Assembly: GCA_964230215.1 (NCBI GenBank)
Contig: CAXRGQ010000008.1
Location: forward strand, 62,001 to 126,000
Length of the DNA: 64,000 nucleotides
Source: JAUILH01 sp964230215
GTDB taxonomy: Bacteria; Bacteroidota; Bacteroidia; Flavobacteriales_D; JAUILH01
Direction: 5' to 3'
Positions 25,949-34,917 of this stretch are shown here, in pieces (position 1 is the stretch's first letter; each line of letters opens with the position of its first letter). Below the pieces are notes generated by a model that saw only the letters and a list, made by a program, of their open reading frames with translations, searched no databases and was not told the origin of the DNA. The position numbers and the translations under genes were made by a program.

Positions 25949-25998
25949 TATAATTTCACCCATAATTTTCTAATTTCACGTATCTTTAATTCAGATGC
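25949..25998 (+). repeat. Right copy of the 50-bp direct repeat (native recG leader)
   Basis: 49 of 50 identical to 22704-22753. It includes the probable recG -7 box TATCTTTA (25981-25988) and the first four bases of the recG coding region. Confidence 0.95.
25981..25988 (+). promoter_or_regulatory. Probable recG -7 box TATCTTTA
   Basis: A TAnnTTTR-type element 6 bases before the recG ATG. The same octamer precedes maeB (at about 39619-39626), which supports its use as a promoter box in this genome. Confidence 0.4.
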
Positions 25999-28094
25999 GT
26001 GATCCCATTTTTGATACAAGTATTGAGTACCTAAAGGGTGTTGGTCCACAGCGCGCTGAGGTGCTCAAAAAAGAGTTGCGCATTTTCACCTTTCGTGACC
26101 TGCTGCAGCATTTCCCATTTCGTTATGTAGATAAGTCACGCATTTATACCATTCGGCAGGCTAAGGAGGTTGATATGCCTTTGCAGATTAAGGCTAAACT
26201 TAAGCATGTAGAGGAGATTGGCAGTGGTAGAAAAAAACGCTTATCTGCCATGGTAGAAGACGAGACCGGTAGTCTTGAACTCGTCTGGTTTAAAGGAGTT
26301 AAATGGGTGAAGCCAAATCTGATTCCGGGTAAAACTTACTTGTTTTACGGAAAGGTTAGTCAGTATAACGGAAGGTATAATTTGGCACATCCCGAGATGC
26401 AGGAATACAATCCTAATCATCCAATAGGCGGCTTGCAACCTGTCTATCATTCTACCGAAAAGTGTGCAGCGAAAGGTCTGAACAGCAAGGGAATCGAGAA
26501 GATGATAAACGAGCTCTTGCCACAGATTAAAGGACGTATGGTGGATGTCTTACCAGATGATATTAAAGGTCCGTATAAGTTAATTAGCATGGAGCATGCC
26601 ATGTTTGCTATTCATAGTCCCAAAGACGAAATTGAAATAGGTCAAGCAAAGTTTAGATTGAAGTTTGAGGAACTAATGATGGTACAGTTAGAACTCCTCA
26701 TGTCAAAGCAAATGACCCAAAAGAAATACAAAGGTCATCCATTTGATGTGGTAGGAGATGTATTTACGGAGTTCTATGAGAATCATATACCCTTCGAATT
26801 AACTGGAGCTCAAAAGAGAGTTATAAAAGAAATCCGCCGGGATATGGGCAATGGTGTTCAGATGAATCGTCTTCTGCAAGGGGATGTTGGAAGTGGCAAA
26901 ACATTGGTCGCATTAATGGTTATGCTCATCGCTATGGGCAATGGTTTTCAGGCAGCTCTTATGGCGCCAACAGAAATTCTGGCTCATCAGCATTGGGAAA
27001 CCCTGAGTGAGATGTGTGCTAAAATGAATGTTAGAATTGAATTGCTTACGGGATCCACAAAAAAAGCAGAGAGACGTGTGTTACATGAAGACTTGCTCAA
27101 TGGCGATATTGATATTCTGATAGGAACGCATGCACTATTAGAAGACACGGTAAAGTTTAAGAATCTCGGCTTGGTAGTGATTGATGAGCAACACAGATTT
27201 GGAGTAGCACAAAGGGCAAGGTTGTGGAAGAAAAACACCGTATCCCCGCATATTTTAGTGATGACGGCAACACCAATTCCACGTACCTTAGCAATGACTT
27301 TATACGGTGATCTGGATGTTTCTGTAATAGATGAATTGCCACCGGGAAGAAAGCCGATTAAGACGGTGCATTATCATGAGAATAATCGCTTAAGAATGTT
27401 CGGTTTTATCGAAGAACAGATTAAGATGGGACATCAGGTGTATATTGTTTATCCTTTGATTGCAGAGTCGGAAAAACTGGATTTAATGAACCTTGAGGAC
27501 GGCTATGAGGCCATCTGCAGACGATTCCCAAAACCTACTTATCAAGTAAGCGTTGTACACGGAAAAATGAAAGCAGAGGATAAAGACCACGAAATGCACT
27601 TATTCGCTAAAGGACAAACCAATATAATGGTAGCTACGACTGTAATAGAGGTGGGAGTAAATGTACCCAACGCATCTGTTATGGTGATTGAAAACGCAGA
27701 GCGATTTGGATTATCACAATTGCATCAGTTAAGAGGTCGCGTTGGCAGAGGTGCAGATCAATCCTATTGCATTTTAATGTCGGATTATAAGATAAGCAAA
27801 GACGGCAAGAAACGTTTAGAAACAATGGTGGCTACTAACGACGGTTTTGAAATTGCAGAAGTTGATTTAAAACTGAGAGGTCCAGGAGATATGATGGGGA
27901 CACAACAAAGTGGCGTCCTTGATTTGAAGATTGCGGATTTGGCAAAGGATCAAGCGATATTGGCGGCCGCTAGAAATGCAGCAATGGATTTGCTAAGAAA
28001 AGACCCCGCATTAAAACATGATGAGCATAGAATGATTGGTGCAACTCTAATGCACCGTATGAAGAGCCGCCCAAATTGGAGTAGGGTGAGTTAG
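25995..28094 (+). CDS. recG: ATP-dependent DNA helicase RecG
   Basis: 699 residues, the usual length. RecG remodels stalled replication forks and Holliday junctions. It has an N-terminal wedge/OB region (YLKGVGPQRAEVLKKEL, HFPFRYVDKS), then superfamily-2 helicase motifs: Walker A LLQGDVGSGKTLVAL, APTEILAHQHW, the DEQH box VVIDEQHRFG, MTATPIPRTLAMT, TVIEVGVNVPNA and QLHQLRGRVGRG. The C-terminus GDMMGTQQSG is typical. Its stop overlaps the convergent T9SS cargo gene by four bases. The start codon lies inside the right direct repeat and is the only good ATG. Confidence 0.97.
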   Translation: MRDPIFDTSIEYLKGVGPQRAEVLKKELRIFTFRDLLQHFPFRYVDKSRIYTIRQAKEVDMPLQIKAKLKHVEEIGSGRKKRLSAMVEDETGSLELVWFKGVKWVKPNLIPGKTYLFYGKVSQYNGRYNLAHPEMQEYNPNHPIGGLQPVYHSTEKCAAKGLNSKGIEKMINELLPQIKGRMVDVLPDDIKGPYKLISMEHAMFAIHSPKDEIEIGQAKFRLKFEELMMVQLELLMSKQMTQKKYKGHPFDVVGDVFTEFYENHIPFELTGAQKRVIKEIRRDMGNGVQMNRLLQGDVGSGKTLVALMVMLIAMGNGFQAALMAPTEILAHQHWETLSEMCAKMNVRIELLTGSTKKAERRVLHEDLLNGDIDILIGTHALLEDTVKFKNLGLVVIDEQHRFGVAQRARLWKKNTVSPHILVMTATPIPRTLAMTLYGDLDVSVIDELPPGRKPIKTVHYHENNRLRMFGFIEEQIKMGHQVYIVYPLIAESEKLDLMNLEDGYEAICRRFPKPTYQVSVVHGKMKAEDKDHEMHLFAKGQTNIMVATTVIEVGVNVPNASVMVIENAERFGLSQLHQLRGRVGRGADQSYCILMSDYKISKDGKKRLETMVATNDGFEIAEVDLKLRGPGDMMGTQQSGVLDLKIADLAKDQAILAAARNAAMDLLRKDPALKHDEHRMIGATLMHRMKSRPNWSRVS

Positions 28095-29335
28095 TGGTTT
28101 ACAATAAGCTTTACAGTGCTATTCAATAAGCCGTCGTCAACACCAATATAATATATTCCACTAGGAATGTCATGAATATCAATATTAATTGATTCTTCAT
28201 CCAACACTTTTAAGGTCTTTACCAAACGCCCTTGAGGATCCATTAAACGAATTATTGGTTTATCGAAATCCTTACTCAGTTTAATGTTGAGCTCATTATT
28301 AGCTGGGTTAGGATATATTTCAACTTTGTCGCTTAATTGTTTGTAATAAATAGATTTAACAGGTGTTTGACTATATTCTCCATCGAAATCAATTTGCTTG
28401 ATTCGATAAAAATAACTTCCGTCTTCGTCCAGATTATCGTTAAACGAATACCTAATAGTTGAACTGCTATTGCCAGCTGCATTTAATTTGCCGATTATTT
28501 CAAAATCAACTCCATTTTCACTCCTTAATATTTCAAATTCTTTTGCATTCTCTTCGGATGCTGTTTCCCAAATAATAGCTGCACCATTTTGAATCCGAGA
28601 AACGTCAAATGATAGCCATTCAACAGGCAGTACGGTCGGAATTGTAATCGTTATATCATCCACAGCAAATGAGGGGTCACTACCTGCACCATCTGCATTA
28701 TTTACCCATCTAAATGCTATTCTTAGATTACTGATATTCTCACAAGCAACTGGTAAGGCCATCGAAAAAGCGGTCCATAAACCTTGTGGAGCGCATCCAC
28801 CTAGTGCTGGTTTTGGGGTGTTCACTAAAGTCGTCCATGCCCCTCCACCATTCGTGCTGTACTCAACACTACAATCGTCATTGGTGGTTTCGCCGAGTTC
28901 TATGTAGTTGAAATTCAGAGTTAATCCTGTCTGTCCTACGGTGTTTATATCAAGTGATGTACTTCTTACATCAGTGGTAACATCAGAACAAAAGCCAATA
29001 AAGTCACATAAAAAGCATCCTGGTAAGCATTGTGCAGATGCATCATAGGCAGCACCCAAATCTCCTAATGTGCTTGATGATAAATGAAGACTTTGATCGC
29101 CGCTCCCTGCACTTCCGCATACACCTGCAGCATTACCATCTTCTTGATCTGAGATATACCATAAGTTAGCTGATATTCCCTGTACGCCAATTGTTGAGTT
29201 TAGTGCTCCGCCGGATGTCCAGTTTGTACCAGCTCCTCCGTTGCCATCAAAATCTTCTGACCAGATAACAGTCTGTGAAATGCCTGTGAAAGCAAATAAT
29301 AGTAAAAAGATGGATATGAAGGATTTAATAATCAA
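28091..29335 (-). CDS. Secreted T9SS cargo protein of unknown function
   Basis: 414 residues: a signal peptide (FISIFLLLFAFTGISQ), an N-terminal jelly-roll-like region rich in Gly and Cys (VIWSEDFDGNGGAGTNWTSG ... CLPGCFLCDFIGFCSD ... FRWVNNADGAGSDPSFAVDDITI), then the common Bacteroidota linker domain (PVEWLSFDVSRIQNGAAIIWETASEENAKEF-type, about 235-325) and a sorting domain (VEIYPNPANNELNIKLSKD ... IPSGIYYIGVDDG). No catalytic residues were recognised. The four-base overlap with recG and the lack of a terminator mean the two convergent transcripts probably run into each other. Confidence 0.8.
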   Translation of the reverse strand: MIIKSFISIFLLLFAFTGISQTVIWSEDFDGNGGAGTNWTSGGALNSTIGVQGISANLWYISDQEDGNAAGVCGSAGSGDQSLHLSSSTLGDLGAAYDASAQCLPGCFLCDFIGFCSDVTTDVRSTSLDINTVGQTGLTLNFNYIELGETTNDDCSVEYSTNGGGAWTTLVNTPKPALGGCAPQGLWTAFSMALPVACENISNLRIAFRWVNNADGAGSDPSFAVDDITITIPTVLPVEWLSFDVSRIQNGAAIIWETASEENAKEFEILRSENGVDFEIIGKLNAAGNSSSTIRYSFNDNLDEDGSYFYRIKQIDFDGEYSQTPVKSIYYKQLSDKVEIYPNPANNELNIKLSKDFDKPIIRLMDPQGRLVKTLKVLDEESINIDIHDIPSGIYYIGVDDGLLNSTVKLIVNH

Positions 29336-29396
29336 CAGTATAGGTGTTAGGTAGCACTGTTAAATGTAGGGCTAAAAAGTTAAAAAAACAACAAAA

Positions 29397-29942
29397 CTAG
29401 AGTATGCTGATGCCCAGAATCGTCAGATTGGAACATGCTTTGAGCTGAAGTGCCTCTCCTTGCTCAAGAACTATGAGTGTGTCCTTGTAGAAAATTTCTG
29501 AATTTATTGAGAGTGAGCCGTTTACTATATACAAGGCATCTAGTATGTTTTTAGACTTATGTACTGAAGTTTCTCGGTTTGTTAGTGATATAGTCTTAAG
29601 TTGATGGATATATTGCAATGACGCGGGAGTCATAATGTTTAAGACCCGTGCTCTGCCTATAGATTGAGTTGTCCAATCACCAGAAAACTTTGAATGGTCA
29701 AGGTGTCTTAATGATTCAGTTTTGCCTTTGTGTGTCAATTCAAGTTCCCCTTCAAGTAACACCAATGTGCGTTGAATGCCCTCTAACGGAGTAAAGTTTG
29801 AGGGCGAATCATTGATTTCAGCCATACTGATACGGATATCAAACTTCAAATTATCATGATCAGAAGGCACTCTAAACAATTCGGTTGTGGTGCCGCCCGA
29901 CCAATTTTGTTTGATACTCTTATTTACATGAATTACTCTCAT
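29397..29942 (-). CDS. HutD/Ves family cupin-fold protein
   Basis: 181 residues. MRVIHVNKSIKQNWSGGTTTELFR, FDIRISMAEINDSPSNFTPL and GIQRTLVLLEGELELTHKGK match the HutD/Ves family (double cupin fold), associated with histidine utilisation in proteobacteria or with environmental responses (E. coli Ves). No hut genes are near, so the substrate is unclear. It lies 18 bases after the DUF6498 gene on the same strand and is probably cotranscribed. Confidence 0.8.
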   Translation of the reverse strand: MRVIHVNKSIKQNWSGGTTTELFRVPSDHDNLKFDIRISMAEINDSPSNFTPLEGIQRTLVLLEGELELTHKGKTESLRHLDHSKFSGDWTTQSIGRARVLNIMTPASLQYIHQLKTISLTNRETSVHKSKNILDALYIVNGSLSINSEIFYKDTLIVLEQGEALQLKACSNLTILGISIL

Positions 29943-29960
29943 AGACCAAGGTCAATACCA

Positions 29961-30637
29961 CTAATTATTAATTCCCGTAACCTTATCAGATAACTTCTGC
30001 GCTGCCATATCATATATTGATTTAAGAAAAATAAGCACCACCAAGGCCGGAATCCCTTCGTTAAATATGATAATAATTCCACCTGATATTATAATAGCAA
30101 TTTGTAGTACAGCCACCCTGAACCATGGCCCCATAGTGAGAAACATAAATGGAATCTTTTCTCGACCCTTTTTAAGTATGAAGTTATTGATGAAATCGTA
30201 TAGATGTGGAATAAGTAGGGCAATCCAGCCCCATTTTAAATCACTTTTTATAACACTTAAAAATAAATCAACGCTAAGATCATAACCGCCCATTATGTCT
30301 CCATACCATCCAGGTCCGAAAAGGTCTGAGATAAATTTACCAAGAACGTGCATAAATAAACCATAGATGGCAAGCCATATAGTTGCTGTAGTAAGACGAT
30401 AAAAGATACTATTATCGGAACTATCATTTGAGGACGGTGCACCAGGCGTAATATCTGTTTTGCTAAAAACTTGTTTGAGAAACGCAAAAACGCCAAATAC
30501 AATAGTTTCAGCCCAGAACAAGATAAATATAGAATACACAGTGTAGTCAAATAGAAAAACACTAATGATGACAAAGAAGTTGGAAGCGACAATAAACCTT
30601 TTTTTTTATCTAGAAACAGCTGCAGTATCGATTTCAT
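29961..30637 (-). pseudogene. DUF6498-type membrane protein gene, frameshifted at an A9 run
   Basis: The downstream frame encodes a membrane protein (VYSIFILFWAETIVFG, GWIALLIPHLYDFINNFIL, AVLQIAIIISGGIIIIF) of the DUF6498 type, but its only usable start in frame is a GTG at 30539 inside a helix. Upstream in the same frame the open codons read FIVASNFFVIISVFLFDYT, clearly part of the same protein, back to a stop at the A9 run (30599-30607, T on the plus strand). In the other frame the ATG at 30637 reads MKSILQLFLDKKK into the run. One extra A, or a -1 slip, joins them into a 225-residue protein. Assembly error, phase-variable slippage, programmed frameshift or true decay are all possible. Confidence 0.7.
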
Positions 30638-30723
30638 AAGCGAAATATAAGGATAAATATGTGTTTGATATTCCCCATTTATCCAATGCAAAATTTGTAC
30701 CTTAGAGCCTCAATTATACAACT

Positions 30724-32775
30724 ATGAAACAATATCAAAATTACGTACAAGGCGAGTGGGTGAGTGGAAGCGGAGAAGGTTTTCCGTTGTTTAATGCGAT
30801 TACTGGTGAACAAATCGGAAGCTGCTCAAGCGAAGGATTGGATTACAAAGCGATATTAGAGTATGGTCGTAATAAAGGTGGTGCTGCTTTACGTAAAATG
30901 ACGTTTCAAGAAAGAGGACGCATGCTTAAGGCATTAGCATTACACCTTATCTCAATAAAAGACAAGTTCTACCAATTAAGTGCTGCCACAGGTGCTACTA
31001 AAATTGACTCATGGATTGATATTGAAGGAGGTATAGGAAACTTATTCGCCAATGCTTCATTGAGAAGACAGTTTCCAGATTTGCCTTATTATGTAGATGG
31101 TTCTGCAGCGCCGTTATCAAAAGGAGGTACGTTCATTGGACATCATATTATGGTGCCAAAGCGTGGTGTAGCAGTACATATCAATGCCTTTAACTTTCCA
31201 ATCTGGGGAATGCTTGAAAAAATTGCGGTAAACTTAATGGCGGGAGTTCCAGCCGTAGTAAAACCGTCTGAATATACTTGCTACTTAACCGAGCTAATGG
31301 TAAGAGAGATTATTGCTTCTAAAATCTTACCGGAAGGATCACTACAGTTAGTGTGTGGTTTGGGTAGAGGTATCATTGATCATGTAGATTTTCAAGATGT
31401 AGTGACTTTCACCGGGTCTGCGCATACAGGAAAAAAGTTGAAAGGCTTAGAACATATCACAGAACGTTCGGTTCCATTTAATCTTGAGGCGGATTCGTTA
31501 AATGCTTGTGTGCTTGGAGAGGATGCTGTACCAGGCACTCCTGAGTTCGACATCTTTATAAAAGAAGTTCAGAAAGAAATTACGGTTAAGACGGGGCAGA
31601 AATGTACGGCTGTTAGACGTGTAATTGTGCCAGAAAAGTTAGTAGATGATGTCAAGAATGCCTTGGCTAAACGATTGGACAAAAATGTAATCGGTGATCC
31701 ATCTGTTGAAGGTGTTCGCATGGGGTCGCTAGCTACGAAAACACAGGTAGATCGTGTTAGAGAAAACGTTGAGATATTAATGAAGTCTCAAGAGTTAGTT
31801 TATGGAGATTTTGACAATTTTGAGGTGATGGGCGCCGATAAGGAAAAAGGTGCTTTCTTCTCGCCAATGGTATTCGTGAACGATGATCCGTTCAATAAAA
31901 CGGATGTACACAATATAGAAGCTTTTGGCCCCGTATCTACTATCATACCTTACAAAGATTTAAATGAAGCGGTTGACTTAGTTGCAATGGGTAAAGGCTC
32001 TCTTGTAACATCAATAGTAACAGCAGATACATCTATAGCAACAGATTTTGTGGTGAATGCGGCACATGTTAATGGACGAATTTTAGTGTTGAACGAGCGT
32101 TGCGCTAAAGAAAGCACAGGTCACGGTTCTCCAATGCCATTGCTTACACATGGTGGTCCTGGACGAGCTGGAGGAGGTGAAGAAATGGGTGGTAAGCGAG
32201 GAGTGCTTCACTATCTTCAAAGAACGGCTATTCAAGGGCATCCAGAAACTATTACTAGAATAACTAACCAATTCCAAGTAGGCGCTGATATGCCTGAAGC
32301 GAATCCACATGTGTTCAGAAAGCATTTTGAAGAGCTTGAAGTAGGCGAGACTGTATTTACTCACAAGCACACAGTAACTACAACGGATATCGTGAATTTC
32401 GCCAATGTTAGTGGAGATAACTTCTACGCACACATGGATGAAACCTCTTTGGACGGTACCATCTTTGAAGAAAGAGTAGCTCACGGATATTTCATTTTGT
32501 CTAAGGCAGCAGGTTTGTTTGTTGAGCCTAAAAAAGGTCCCGTTTTATTGAATTATGGTATTGATGAGTGTCGATTTACAAAACCAGTGTATGCAGGTGC
32601 TACTATTGGCGTTCGGTTTACTGTTAAAGAAAAAATCGATCAAGAAAAACGTTCAGAAGATGATATTGCTAAAGGCATAGTGAAATTCCTTGTGGATATC
32701 TATGACGAAACAGGAGAAACTGTTGGTTTAGCTACAATTTTGACCATGGTTAGAAAGTTAGACCAAAGTGCTTAG
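30724..32775 (+). CDS. paaZ: Bifunctional aldehyde dehydrogenase / enoyl-CoA hydratase PaaZ-type protein
   Basis: 683 residues. The N-terminal aldehyde dehydrogenase domain (about 1-515) has a Glu in PFNLEADSLNACVLG and the catalytic Cys in TVKTGQKCTAVRRV. The C-terminal MaoC-like hotdog domain (about 535-680) contains VNFANVSGDNFYAHMD and ERVAHGYFILSKAAGLFV. PaaZ opens the oxepin-CoA ring in phenylacetate breakdown and oxidises the product. None of paaA-K is in the window, so the gene is isolated here; a broader role in aldehyde/enoyl-CoA metabolism is possible. It is divergent from the DUF6498 gene. Confidence 0.92.
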   Translation: MKQYQNYVQGEWVSGSGEGFPLFNAITGEQIGSCSSEGLDYKAILEYGRNKGGAALRKMTFQERGRMLKALALHLISIKDKFYQLSAATGATKIDSWIDIEGGIGNLFANASLRRQFPDLPYYVDGSAAPLSKGGTFIGHHIMVPKRGVAVHINAFNFPIWGMLEKIAVNLMAGVPAVVKPSEYTCYLTELMVREIIASKILPEGSLQLVCGLGRGIIDHVDFQDVVTFTGSAHTGKKLKGLEHITERSVPFNLEADSLNACVLGEDAVPGTPEFDIFIKEVQKEITVKTGQKCTAVRRVIVPEKLVDDVKNALAKRLDKNVIGDPSVEGVRMGSLATKTQVDRVRENVEILMKSQELVYGDFDNFEVMGADKEKGAFFSPMVFVNDDPFNKTDVHNIEAFGPVSTIIPYKDLNEAVDLVAMGKGSLVTSIVTADTSIATDFVVNAAHVNGRILVLNERCAKESTGHGSPMPLLTHGGPGRAGGGEEMGGKRGVLHYLQRTAIQGHPETITRITNQFQVGADMPEANPHVFRKHFEELEVGETVFTHKHTVTTTDIVNFANVSGDNFYAHMDETSLDGTIFEERVAHGYFILSKAAGLFVEPKKGPVLLNYGIDECRFTKPVYAGATIGVRFTVKEKIDQEKRSEDDIAKGIVKFLVDIYDETGETVGLATILTMVRKLDQSA

Positions 32776-32797
32776 GCAAGACTAGTAGGATTCTTCT

Positions 32798-32805
32798 TAC
32801 ATTTG
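32798..32805 (+). promoter_or_regulatory. -7 box TACATTTG upstream of the FkbM methyltransferase gene
   Basis: A perfect TAnnTTTG match that overlaps the upstream TTG candidate start (32803) and ends 6 bases before GTG 32812. This favours the GTG as the start and a very short leader. Confidence 0.45.
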
Positions 32806-32811
32806 CCGCTC

Positions 32812-33561
32812 GTGAAAACGGCTATAAAATATGTCTTACAGAAATTGTTGGGTATTCAACGATACTTGTATTGGTTTTCGCGCTATAAAATCAAAACCTT
32901 TAGGAATGACAAAAAGGAGTCTGCCTACTTCAATTTCTTAAATGAGATTAAAGATGATGACGGCGTTTTTTTGGATGTAGGAGCAAATATTGGTGTGACT
33001 AGCTACCATGCGGCCAAGATGTACCCAAATACAGAGGTGTTCTCGTTTGAGCCCATCCCTTTGAACTTAAGTATTCTTCAAAAGATTGTTAAGCGCTACC
33101 ATTTAAACAATGTCACGATTGTGCCTAAGGCTTTATCAGATAAGAAAGGAGAGCTGACCATGGTCTTGCCTAAAGAACAGAATGTCACCTTGCATGGTTT
33201 GGCCCATGTGGTGCATGAGTCCATGGAGAAATTTAACGAAGGTGATAACTATACAGTAGAAGCGGTATCCTTGGATGCTTGGATAAGTGAACAAAATATA
33301 TCCACTATCAAAGGAATAAAACTGGATGTGGAAAATTTCGAGTTCGTTGTGCTGCAAGGTGCCAATAGAATTCTATCAGAAATACGCCCAGTAATATTTA
33401 CCGAACTATGGGATAATCAAAACCGAAAAGATTGTTTCGATATGTTTACATCCCATAACTATAAGATAGCGGTTGCAGACGAAGGTGGTCTAGTAGATTA
33501 TAATCCATCGGTGCACCCTACCCAAAATTTCATCATGTTACCGCTTGAACGAAAAGCGTAA
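32812..33561 (+). CDS. FkbM family SAM-dependent methyltransferase
   Basis: About 249 residues from GTG 32812; a TTG at 32803 is three codons longer but lies in the -7 box. The SAM site is FLDVGANIGVTSYHAA followed by TEVFSFEPIPLNLSILQKI. The later segments VEAVSLDAWI and IKGIKLDVENFEFVVLQGA, then PVIFTELW, are the FkbM pattern. Such enzymes usually O-methylate sugars or polyketides. The neighbours (paaZ, queG) give no hint of the acceptor. queG begins 8 bases after its stop. Confidence 0.85.
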   Translation: MKTAIKYVLQKLLGIQRYLYWFSRYKIKTFRNDKKESAYFNFLNEIKDDDGVFLDVGANIGVTSYHAAKMYPNTEVFSFEPIPLNLSILQKIVKRYHLNNVTIVPKALSDKKGELTMVLPKEQNVTLHGLAHVVHESMEKFNEGDNYTVEAVSLDAWISEQNISTIKGIKLDVENFEFVVLQGANRILSEIRPVIFTELWDNQNRKDCFDMFTSHNYKIAVADEGGLVDYNPSVHPTQNFIMLPLERKA

Positions 33562-33569
33562 ATTAGAGC

Positions 33570-34499
33570 ATGCTAAGTAATGCCCAAAAAATTAAGAGTT
33601 ATGCACGTAAACTGGGGTTTATGCACTGCGGGGTTGCTAAAGCAGATTTTCTGGAAGAGGAAGCTCGCCATCTTGAAACATGGTTAAAGGAGGGGAAACA
33701 TGGAGAGATGCGCTACATGGAGAACTATTTTGATAAGCGCACTGACCCAAGACTTCTGGTGGATGATGCTAAATCGGTTATCAGTCTCACCTATAATTAT
33801 TTCACTGAAGAACATCAGGAAGATTGCATTGCACCCAAGATATCAAAGTATGCTTTTGGCCAAGATTACCATCATGTTATAAAGGCAAAATTGAGAGAGC
33901 TTCATGATTTTATCAATGACGAAATAGGGGAGGTAAACACGCGTGGTTTTGTTGATTCGGCACCCGTATTAGATAAAGCTTGGGCAAAACGAGCTGGCAT
34001 TGGGTGGATTGGAAAGCACTCCAACTTGATCAACAAGGATAATGGGTCATTTTTCTTTTTAGCGGAACTCATTGTTGATGTCGAATTAGATTACGATAAC
34101 GAGTTCAAAACAGATCATTGCGGAACATGTACCCGTTGTATAGACGCGTGTCCAACAGATGCTATCGAAAAACCCTACGTAGTTAACGGGAGTAAATGTA
34201 TTTCCTATTTCACTATCGAATTAAAAGATGATTTGCCTGAAGATATGGTCGGTAAATTTGAAAACTGGATGTTTGGTTGTGATATCTGCCAAGATGTATG
34301 TCCATGGAATCGTTTTTCCAAAGAGCACTCGGAACCTTTATTCCAGCCACATCCGGATTTATTATCCATGACAAAGAACGAGTGGGATGATCTTAGCAAG
34401 GAAACATTCAATGAAGTGTTCAGAAAATCTGCTGTTAAGCGCACAAAATATGCTGGGCTAAAACGAAATATTGAGTTTCTATCAAAATCTGGGGAATAA
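33570..34499 (+). CDS. queG: Epoxyqueuosine reductase
   Basis: 309 residues. QueG reduces epoxyqueuosine to queuosine in the tRNA wobble position, using cobalamin and two 4Fe-4S clusters. The two clusters are visible as CGTCTRCIDACPTDAI and CDICQDVCPWN (with the upstream Cys of FGCDIC and SKCISYF). The N-terminal cobalamin-binding region includes YARKLGFMHCGVAKADF, KSVISLTYNYF and GFVDSAPVLDKAWAKRAGIGWIGKHSN. The length matches the shorter QueG form without C-terminal HEAT repeats. It ends at a strong bidirectional terminator. Confidence 0.95.
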   Translation: MLSNAQKIKSYARKLGFMHCGVAKADFLEEEARHLETWLKEGKHGEMRYMENYFDKRTDPRLLVDDAKSVISLTYNYFTEEHQEDCIAPKISKYAFGQDYHHVIKAKLRELHDFINDEIGEVNTRGFVDSAPVLDKAWAKRAGIGWIGKHSNLINKDNGSFFFLAELIVDVELDYDNEFKTDHCGTCTRCIDACPTDAIEKPYVVNGSKCISYFTIELKDDLPEDMVGKFENWMFGCDICQDVCPWNRFSKEHSEPLFQPHPDLLSMTKNEWDDLSKETFNEVFRKSAVKRTKYAGLKRNIEFLSKSGE

Positions 34500-34532
34500 A
34501 AAAAGCCCCCAGTTGGCATTGGGAGCTTTTAA
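34499..34532. terminator. Bidirectional terminator between queG and the 72-aa gene
   Basis: The arms AAAAGCCCCCA and TGGGAGCTTTT around GTTGGCAT form a stem with A/T runs at both ends. It lies between two convergent genes. Confidence 0.8.
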
Positions 34533-34551
34533 TTATATCGATGGTCTATAC

Positions 34552-34770
34552 TTATGCTAATGATTCAAATGTATCTATTATCACATCTTTATAAACATGA
34601 CCAAAGGTAGCCAAACACCATGCCTTCAATAGTAAAGCTTCTTCTTTCTTTAACCATTTGATGGCTTTGTTTAATTCTTTACCGAACAAAGACTTATCAA
34701 AACTTACTTTCTGAAGCACGCTTTTACTTAACTCGTACATGCCTCTTTTCTGCACTACTTCCTCATTCAT
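34552..34770 (-). CDS. Small conserved-looking protein of unknown function (72 aa)
   Basis: 72 residues, acidic/basic mixed and probably all-helical: MYELSKSVLQKVSFDKSLFG, then KELNKAIKWLKKEEALLLKA and WCLATFGHVYKD. It has its own -7 box and sits before a bidirectional terminator, so it is a free-standing gene. I recall similar short proteins in other flavobacteria, but no function is known to me. Confidence 0.7.
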   Translation of the reverse strand: MNEEVVQKRGMYELSKSVLQKVSFDKSLFGKELNKAIKWLKKEEALLLKAWCLATFGHVYKDVIIDTFESLA

Positions 34771-34775
34771 AACGA

Positions 34776-34783
34776 CAAAACTA
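34776..34783 (-). promoter_or_regulatory. -7 box TAGTTTTG upstream of the 72-aa gene
   Basis: Read on the minus strand the box is TAGTTTTG, ending 5 bases before the ATG at 34770. It would give a nearly leaderless mRNA. Confidence 0.4.
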
Positions 34784-34917
34784 CTATTTGATTAGATAAA
34801 CTGTGTTAATAAGACGTCAAACTTATCAACATATTGTGTCGAATACATGATAAAATATTAACAATTTGTTAGAGAAGTAGTTATCAGACACTTCTTCTAT
34901 CAAGCGTCCCTGTAATT

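Noticed and set aside
30293..30691. Separate 132-residue minus-strand protein
   Set aside because: Only its MKSILQLFLDKKK segment looks real, as the N-terminus of the frameshifted DUF6498 gene; the rest is the wrong frame of that gene.
32803..32811. TTG start for the FkbM methyltransferase
   Set aside because: The codon is part of the -7 box TACATTTG; GTG 32812 is preferred.
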